Assembly (NCBI RefSeq): GCF_014779665.1
Contig: NZ_JACXYY010000004.1
Coordinates: 248,001-312,000, forward strand
Origin: Nocardioides hwasunensis
Lineage (GTDB): Bacteria > Actinomycetota > Actinomycetes > Propionibacteriales > Nocardioidaceae
Length of the DNA: 64,000 nucleotides
Direction of reading: 5' to 3'
The notes below the pieces were generated by a model. The model saw only the letters and a list, made by a program, of their open reading frames with translations. It was not told where the DNA came from and made no database searches. How positions within the stretch are numbered: position 1 is the stretch's first letter; each line of letters starts with the position of its first letter. Both the position numbers and the translations under genes were made by a program. Below, in pieces: positions 59,536-64,000 of the stretch.

Positions 59536-61362
59536 ATGGGTGGCATCGGGGGGATCCGCGTCTTCGACGGCGGCGAGGTCGCAGCGGGCACGCTGCGGGA
59601 CATGGCCGACCGGCTGCGCCACCGCGGCCCGGACGGGTCGGGGAGCTGGGTCGGCCCCGACGTCGGCCTCACCCACACCCGCCTCGCCATCCTCGACAGC
59701 GAGCACCCGCGACAGCCGATGCACTCCGCGGACGGACGCTGGGTGCTCGTGCTCGACGGCGAGGTCCTGAACCACGCGAGCCTGCGCGGCCACCTCGACT
59801 ACCCGTTCCGCACCGGCGGCGACACGGAGGTCGTCGTGGCGGGGCTCGCCCTCGAGGGCATCAGCTTCGTCGAACGGATGCAGGGCCAGTTCGCGTTCGT
59901 CGCCCATGACCTGCGCACCGGCACCACCCACCTGGTCCGCGACCGGCTCGGGATCATGCCGCTCCACTACCGCCACGTCCCCGGGGGCATGGCCTTCGCC
60001 TCGGAGGTGAAGGCACTGCTGACCTCCGGCCCGGCCCCTCGGGTCGACCACCGCAGCCTCGACGCCTATCTCGCCACCCGCGCGGTGCCCGCTCCGGACA
60101 CCCTGTTCGAGGGCGTGAAGAAGGTCCGGCCGGCACACCGCGTCTCGGTGATGCCCGGCGGCCACGTCGAGGAGACGCAGTGGTGGACGCCACCGGAGTG
60201 CGACGCCGACGGCGCGTGGACCCCGGCCGACGCCATCGAGGCTGTCGGCGACGGCGTCCGCGAGGCGGTGCGCTCGGCGCTGGTGGCCGACGTGTCGGTG
60301 GGCGCCCACCTGCCCGGCGACCTGGGCAGCAGCCTGGTCGTGGCCCAGATGCGGCAGCTGCGCGGCGACGACGCCGTGCACACCTTCTCGGTCGGCCTGG
60401 GAGAGCACGCCGACGACGAGCTGTCGCCCGCACGACGGGTCAGTGGCCTGCTCGGGACGCGCCACCACGAGGTGCAGGTGCACCCCGACGAGCTGGGGGA
60501 CCTCTGGGCCCGCCTCACCTGGCATCGCGACGCGCCCATCTCCGACCTCGTCGACGTGGCGGCGTTCGGCCTCGCACGCACCGCGCGCGAGCACGTCGGC
60601 GTGGTGCTCACCGGCCTCGGTGGCGACGCGCTGTTCGGCGGTCACGCCCGCTACCGCTACGCCCGTCTCGCCGAGCGATCCCACGTCCTGCCGGCGCCGA
60701 TGCGCAGCCGACTGGCCCCCACCGTCGAGCGTCGCCTCGGCGCGGCGTTCTCCACCGCCGAGCGCGCGCGCCTGCTCGGGGCCTCGGCCCCGGCCGAGCG
60801 GCGTACGGCACCCACGCTGGGCAGCGACCCGGTGGACCGGATGCTGCGCCACGACCTGGGCCACGACCTGCCCGACCACCTCCTCGAGCGCGCCGACCGG
60901 ATGTCGAAGGCCGCCTCGCTGGAGGTCCGCCCCGCACTCCTGGACCATCGCCTCGTCGAGCTGGCGCTGCGGCTGCCGACCTCGGTCAAGCTCCGGGCGG
61001 GCTCGACGCAGTGGGTGCTCCGCGAGGTCGCACGTGGGCTGCTGCCCGACGACGTCATCGACCCCCGGCGCCAGGCGCCGCGACCGCATCTGGGCGCCTG
61101 GCTGCGCGCCGGTCTGAGCGACACGGTGCGCGAGCGGCTGTCCGGCCGCGGCTCGTGGGTGGGTCAGACCCTGAACCCCTCCATGGTGGACCACCTGGTC
61201 GAGCGGCACGAGCGCGGCGACGGGTCCGCCGACGTCGATGTCCGGCTGTGGACGCTCCTGGCCCTCGAGGAGTGGCACGACTGCTTCTTCGGCACCCCGC
61301 CGAGCCTGCCGCACCCGCGCCGCGACGCCCAGGTGGTGCCGGTGCCGGCCCCGCACACGTGA
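59536..61362 (+). CDS. Asparagine synthetase (AsnB)-like protein with both active sites altered
   Basis: A 608-residue protein with the full AsnB layout: N-terminal Ntn glutaminase domain (1-200) and C-terminal ATP-pyrophosphatase domain (about 230-520). The fold-marking blocks are kept (RHRGPDGSG, R49 in HTRLAILD, SKAASLEVRPALLDHRLVELALRLP). But the nucleophile Cys2 is Gly (MGGIGG instead of MCGIAG), Asn74 is Asp, the ATP loop SGGLDSS is PGDLGSS (260-266), and SGEGADE is TGLGGDA (359-365). It is therefore very unlikely to make asparagine or use glutamine. It follows the response regulator by 28 bases. Similar AsnB-type proteins occur in polysaccharide loci. It may be a structural or regulatory pseudoenzyme. 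Confidence 0.88.
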   Translation: MGGIGGIRVFDGGEVAAGTLRDMADRLRHRGPDGSGSWVGPDVGLTHTRLAILDSEHPRQPMHSADGRWVLVLDGEVLNHASLRGHLDYPFRTGGDTEVVVAGLALEGISFVERMQGQFAFVAHDLRTGTTHLVRDRLGIMPLHYRHVPGGMAFASEVKALLTSGPAPRVDHRSLDAYLATRAVPAPDTLFEGVKKVRPAHRVSVMPGGHVEETQWWTPPECDADGAWTPADAIEAVGDGVREAVRSALVADVSVGAHLPGDLGSSLVVAQMRQLRGDDAVHTFSVGLGEHADDELSPARRVSGLLGTRHHEVQVHPDELGDLWARLTWHRDAPISDLVDVAAFGLARTAREHVGVVLTGLGGDALFGGHARYRYARLAERSHVLPAPMRSRLAPTVERRLGAAFSTAERARLLGASAPAERRTAPTLGSDPVDRMLRHDLGHDLPDHLLERADRMSKAASLEVRPALLDHRLVELALRLPTSVKLRAGSTQWVLREVARGLLPDDVIDPRRQAPRPHLGAWLRAGLSDTVRERLSGRGSWVGQTLNPSMVDHLVERHERGDGSADVDVRLWTLLALEEWHDCFFGTPPSLPHPRRDAQVVPVPAPHT

Positions 61363-61735
61363 TCGCGCCGATCCCGCGGGGGCAACGCGTCCGGCGGTTG
61401 CGGGCGCGGCACGACGGCCGAGGCGGGGGAACCTCGACCGTCGCTGCTGGTCCGCGTAGGTCCGAGTGACGAGTCGTGGGGGTTCTCGTCACGCAAGCGG
61501 CCACCAAGCACGGCGGCCAGTGCTGGACTGGCCTTGCGTGGCGAACCAGCGATGGTGCACTCCTCCGAGCGTAGGTCCGGCCCTGGTCGGTGCCCATCCC
61601 TCTGACTGGGTATCTCCCCGCCCTGCACGACTTTCGCTCATTTGCGGCATGCCCGTTCCCGTCGCTGTTCCTAGGCTCGCGACAGGTCAGCAACGGGGCA
61701 CCTTGGGCGGTGCCTCGAACGGGGGGTCGAGAAGC
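61363..61735 (+). other. 373-base gap with a large stem-loop before the sugar transferase gene
   Basis: No coding sequence of its own is evident. GCGTAGGTCCG occurs twice (about 61454 and 61571). A 17-bp bulged stem-loop lies at 61490-61540. TAGGCT at 61672-61677 is a possible -10, leaving a leader of about 55 bases with GGGGGG before ATG 61736. Confidence 0.45.
61490..61540 (+). other. Long bulged stem-loop in the intergenic region
   Basis: CACGCAA pairs with TTGCGTG, GGCCA with TGGCC, and AGCAC with GTGCT, separated by small bulges. It could end the kinase/regulator/AsnB-like transcript or act as a structured leader element. Confidence 0.5.
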
Positions 61736-63244
61736 ATGACGCAGGTCGTGGCCAGGGGAATGGCCGAGGTGATCGCGCCCGACAGCACACTGCTGCGGAC
61801 GCCGGTCCCGCACCCACGAGGAGCCCGGCACTCGGCGCCGCTCCTCCCGCCCGCACCGCCGCTGGTGCCGCCGGTCGAGGCCGCACCCGTCGCGGCGGTC
61901 CCGTTCACTCCGCTGCCGTCGCCCGCACGACCGACCTGGCCCTTCGTGGCGATCGACCTCGCACTCGCGCTCGCACTCAGCGGCACCGCGGTCATCATGG
62001 AGCTCGTCCCGCTGGCCCTCGCCTGCGTGGCGGCAGCCGGCTGGCCGCTGCTCCTGCTCGTCGCCGGACGCTACGCCCCGCCCTCGCTGGGGCAGGGTCG
62101 ACTGGCGCGACCCGGGCTCGTCCTCCGCACGGGTGGTCGGGCCGCGATCGTCGCCCTGGCCGTGTCGACCGGGATGATGACCACCCACCTGATCGGTCTC
62201 GCGGCGCTCCTGGGCGCGCTCGCCGTGGCCAGCGCCGTGCCCGCACTCGTCGGCGTACGTCGTCGCGGGTTGCGCCTCGTGCTCGCCGGCCGCCCCCGCG
62301 ACGTCCGCGACGCGCTCGCCGCGCTCTCGCCGGACATGGGCCACGAGGTCGTCGCCGCCTGCCTCACCCGGACGTCGAAGGAGCCGATGGGCGAGCTGCC
62401 CACCTACGTCGGCTTCGAGGGCTCACCTGCCGTGGCGCACCACCACCGTGCGGACGCCCTCGTCGTGCTCCCGGGCGCACGCCTCGAGCCGGCCGAGGTT
62501 CGCCGGCTGCACTGGTCGCTGGAAGGCGTGGGCACCGAGCTCTACCTCGGCACCGGTCTCCTCGACGTGGAGCCGCAGCGCACCCGCGTGGTCTCCTCGG
62601 CCGGGCTCGACGTCCTGCACGTCACGCACCCGGTCCTGGACGGTCCTCGTCGGCTGCTGAAGGACGTCATCGAGCGGTCGGTCGCACTGGTCGCCTTCGT
62701 CCTCGCCCTGCCGCTGCTCGCCGTCCTGTGCGTGGCGATCCGTCGTGAGACGCCCGGGCCGGCGCTGTTCCGGCAGCAGCGGATCGGCCGCGACGGCGTG
62801 CCGTTCACGATGCTCAAGCTGCGCTCGATGGGGGTCGAGGCAGAGGACGAGAAGTCCGGGCTCGTCGCGCACAACGAGGGCGACGGCATCCTGTTCAAGA
62901 TCAAGCTCGACCCGCGGATCACCCGGCTCGGCGCGAAGCTGCGCCGCTACTCCCTCGACGAGCTCCCGCAGCTGTGGAACGTCGTGCGCGGCGACATGTC
63001 CCTGGTCGGCCCGCGGCCGGCGCTCCCCAGCGAGGTCGCCCGCTACGACGTGGACCCGCGGCGGCGCCTGGTCGTCAAGCCCGGTGTCACCGGCCTGTGG
63101 CAGGTCTCCGGGCGCTCGGACCTGACCTGGGCCCAGTCGGTGCGGCTGGACCTGAGGTACGTCGACAACTGGTCGCTGCGCCTCGACCTCGCCATCCTCG
63201 CCCGCACCGTCCGGGCCGTCCTCGGCCACCGCGGCGCCTACTGA
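61736..63244 (+). CDS. Polyprenyl-phosphate sugar-1-phosphate transferase (exopolysaccharide)
   Basis: A 502-residue initiating glycosyltransferase of the WbaP/EpsL family. Start ATG 61736, with a G-rich site nine bases upstream; the longer frame into the gap is rejected. A Pro/Ala-rich lead (residues 25-60) precedes four helices (about 65-170), a nucleotide-fold-like middle (about 180-300), a fifth helix, and the C-terminal bacterial sugar transferase domain: LFRQQRIGRDGVPFTMLKLRSM, the Arg-Ser-Asp-Glu region RYSLDELPQLWNVVRGDMSLVGPRPALPSEV, and KPGVTGLWQVSGRSDLTW. It transfers a sugar phosphate to undecaprenyl phosphate, starting an exopolysaccharide repeat unit. Confidence 0.92.
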   Translation: MTQVVARGMAEVIAPDSTLLRTPVPHPRGARHSAPLLPPAPPLVPPVEAAPVAAVPFTPLPSPARPTWPFVAIDLALALALSGTAVIMELVPLALACVAAAGWPLLLLVAGRYAPPSLGQGRLARPGLVLRTGGRAAIVALAVSTGMMTTHLIGLAALLGALAVASAVPALVGVRRRGLRLVLAGRPRDVRDALAALSPDMGHEVVAACLTRTSKEPMGELPTYVGFEGSPAVAHHHRADALVVLPGARLEPAEVRRLHWSLEGVGTELYLGTGLLDVEPQRTRVVSSAGLDVLHVTHPVLDGPRRLLKDVIERSVALVAFVLALPLLAVLCVAIRRETPGPALFRQQRIGRDGVPFTMLKLRSMGVEAEDEKSGLVAHNEGDGILFKIKLDPRITRLGAKLRRYSLDELPQLWNVVRGDMSLVGPRPALPSEVARYDVDPRRRLVVKPGVTGLWQVSGRSDLTWAQSVRLDLRYVDNWSLRLDLAILARTVRAVLGHRGAY

Positions 63245-63357
63245 GCAGCACCCCGCAACTCCCGAACAGCTCCACCACGCTTCCCGGAAAGCACTCCGGG
63301 GAACCACCGAAGACAACTGCAGACCAACTGGCACACCGGCCGTGGGGGCGGCACACC

Positions 63358-64000
63358 ATGACGAACAAGCCCGCGAAGGCGGGGATCCTGAGGCTCGCGC
63401 TGTTGGGGGCAGCCGCGAGCCTGGTCCTTGCCGGGTGCAGCAACGACCCGACACCCCCTGACGCTGCCGGTCGGACGACGACCGGCGGCGCTTCTGCGCC
63501 TGCGGACCCGTCGAGCGACGGTGCGAGCGGCGCCGGGAACGGCACCCGCACGAGCAGTCCGACGGACGAGCCCGACAGCGCGTCGGCGACCCCCGGCACG
63601 GGGTCCACCACCGGTGCCGACCCGAGCGGCACGGCCAGCACCGACACCTCGCCGGGCGACACCTCGCCCGGCAACGGCAACGCACAGGACGACGGCGGCA
63701 ACGGCCTCGAGATGCCGGAGGCCCCCGAGCAGACGGTCACCAGCCTGTCCGAGCTCCTCGGCACGACCAGCAAGGCGCCGCTGGTCTCCGCTCCCCTGCC
63801 CCGGGCCGCGAGCGCGACCGGTCGGCTCGTGTCCGACTTCCCGACGCTCCTCCGGCCCTCGCGGGCCAGCCGGGTGACCTCGAGCAGCATCTCGCCGTCG
63901 GGCAGCCGGCTGCAGGTGGGGCTCGTCGCGACGACCGCGCTCTCACCCGACGACCTCCTCCTCGCCTACCGCAGTCGCCTCGCCCGGAGCGGGCTGGGCG
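63358..64000 (+). CDS. Lipoprotein, incomplete at window end
   Basis: At least 214 residues, open to the end of the window. ATG 63358 has GGGGGCGG six bases upstream. The lipobox LAGC puts the acylated cysteine at residue 27. Residues 28-125 are a long disordered Ser/Thr/Gly/Pro/Asp-rich linker, and a globular domain begins near LEMPEAPEQTVTSLSELLG. Following the sugar transferase by 113 bases, it is probably part of the same polysaccharide locus, perhaps a surface-exposed assembly or attachment protein. The C-terminal domain cannot be identified from this part. Confidence 0.8.
   Translation, partial: MTNKPAKAGILRLALLGAAASLVLAGCSNDPTPPDAAGRTTTGGASAPADPSSDGASGAGNGTRTSSPTDEPDSASATPGTGSTTGADPSGTASTDTSPGDTSPGNGNAQDDGGNGLEMPEAPEQTVTSLSELLGTTSKAPLVSAPLPRAASATGRLVSDFPTLLRPSRASRVTSSSISPSGSRLQVGLVATTALSPDDLLLAYRSRLARSGLG

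Noticed and set aside
59536..61362. Annotation as a working asparagine synthetase (asnB)
   Set aside because: Cys2, Asn74, the SGGLDSS loop and the ATP-site glutamates are all replaced.
63281..63303. A TTCCCGG/CCGGGGAA hairpin after the sugar transferase gene
   Set aside because: Short, with a mismatch and no T-run; not strong enough to call a terminator.

Overview
The window is a high-GC, gene-dense actinobacterial chromosome segment, most likely from Nocardioides or a close relative in the Nocardioidaceae. The reasons are the strong G/C preference at third codon positions, frequent GTG starts, mycothiol metabolism (mca), and gene orders shared with other actinobacteria: mca / DUF4307 / greA / metB, cbs beside an SGNH esterase, and mfd / SurA-like lipoprotein / mazG / eno / divIC / DUF501 / ppx. 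No rRNA, CRISPR array, prophage or intact insertion sequence is visible. One tRNA gene is present. The species call is inference.

Layout. 1-7.3 kb: the tail of a NagA-like deacetylase, a very large secreted sugar-handling protein (PA14, propeller, two CBMs, DUF1080) and an MMPL exporter. 7.3-15.6 kb: mca, DUF4307, greA, then the minus-strand operon metB-glmL-AI-2E permease-ilvA, and a secreted repeat protein. 15.8-22.2 kb: msrA, a stand-alone receiver, a membrane-anchored cyclophilin, small enzymes, a subtilase remnant, an ABC1 kinase and two stress- or lipid-type small folds. 22.3-28.5 kb: the coupled ATPase/GNAT/VWA operon, GNAT+DinB, an RGG-rich protein and YchJ. 28.4-35.1 kb: YigZ, YihY, TauE, a lipoprotein, cystathionine beta-synthase, an SGNH esterase and a Bax1-type membrane protein. 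35.2-38.0 kb: a secreted lamin-tail protein and the tRNA. 38.0-50.3 kb: the conserved ppx-DUF501-divIC-eno ... mazG-lipoprotein-mfd block, interrupted by an AraC-like gene, a MarR/VOC pair and a secreted metzincin. 50.5-55.5 kb: secreted and cell-wall proteins and a guanidine-III riboswitch with an SMR exporter. 55.5-64 kb: CysQ, then a regulatory and exopolysaccharide-type locus (LuxR regulator, histidine kinase, response regulator, degenerate asparagine synthetase, polyprenyl-phosphate sugar transferase, lipoprotein running off the end).

How it works together. Sulfur and amino-acid metabolism recurs (metB, cbs, cysQ, msrA, mca, ilvA), as does DNA and RNA upkeep (mfd, udg, mazG, greA). Many genes carry a TANNNT hexamer 6-8 nt before the start codon with no Shine-Dalgarno sequence, which suggests widespread leaderless transcription. 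The most unusual items are an asparagine-synthetase homologue with both active sites altered inside the polysaccharide locus, a short-variable-arm tRNA with a UAA anticodon, a family of modular intergenic palindromes with exchangeable arms, and an orphan GlmL.
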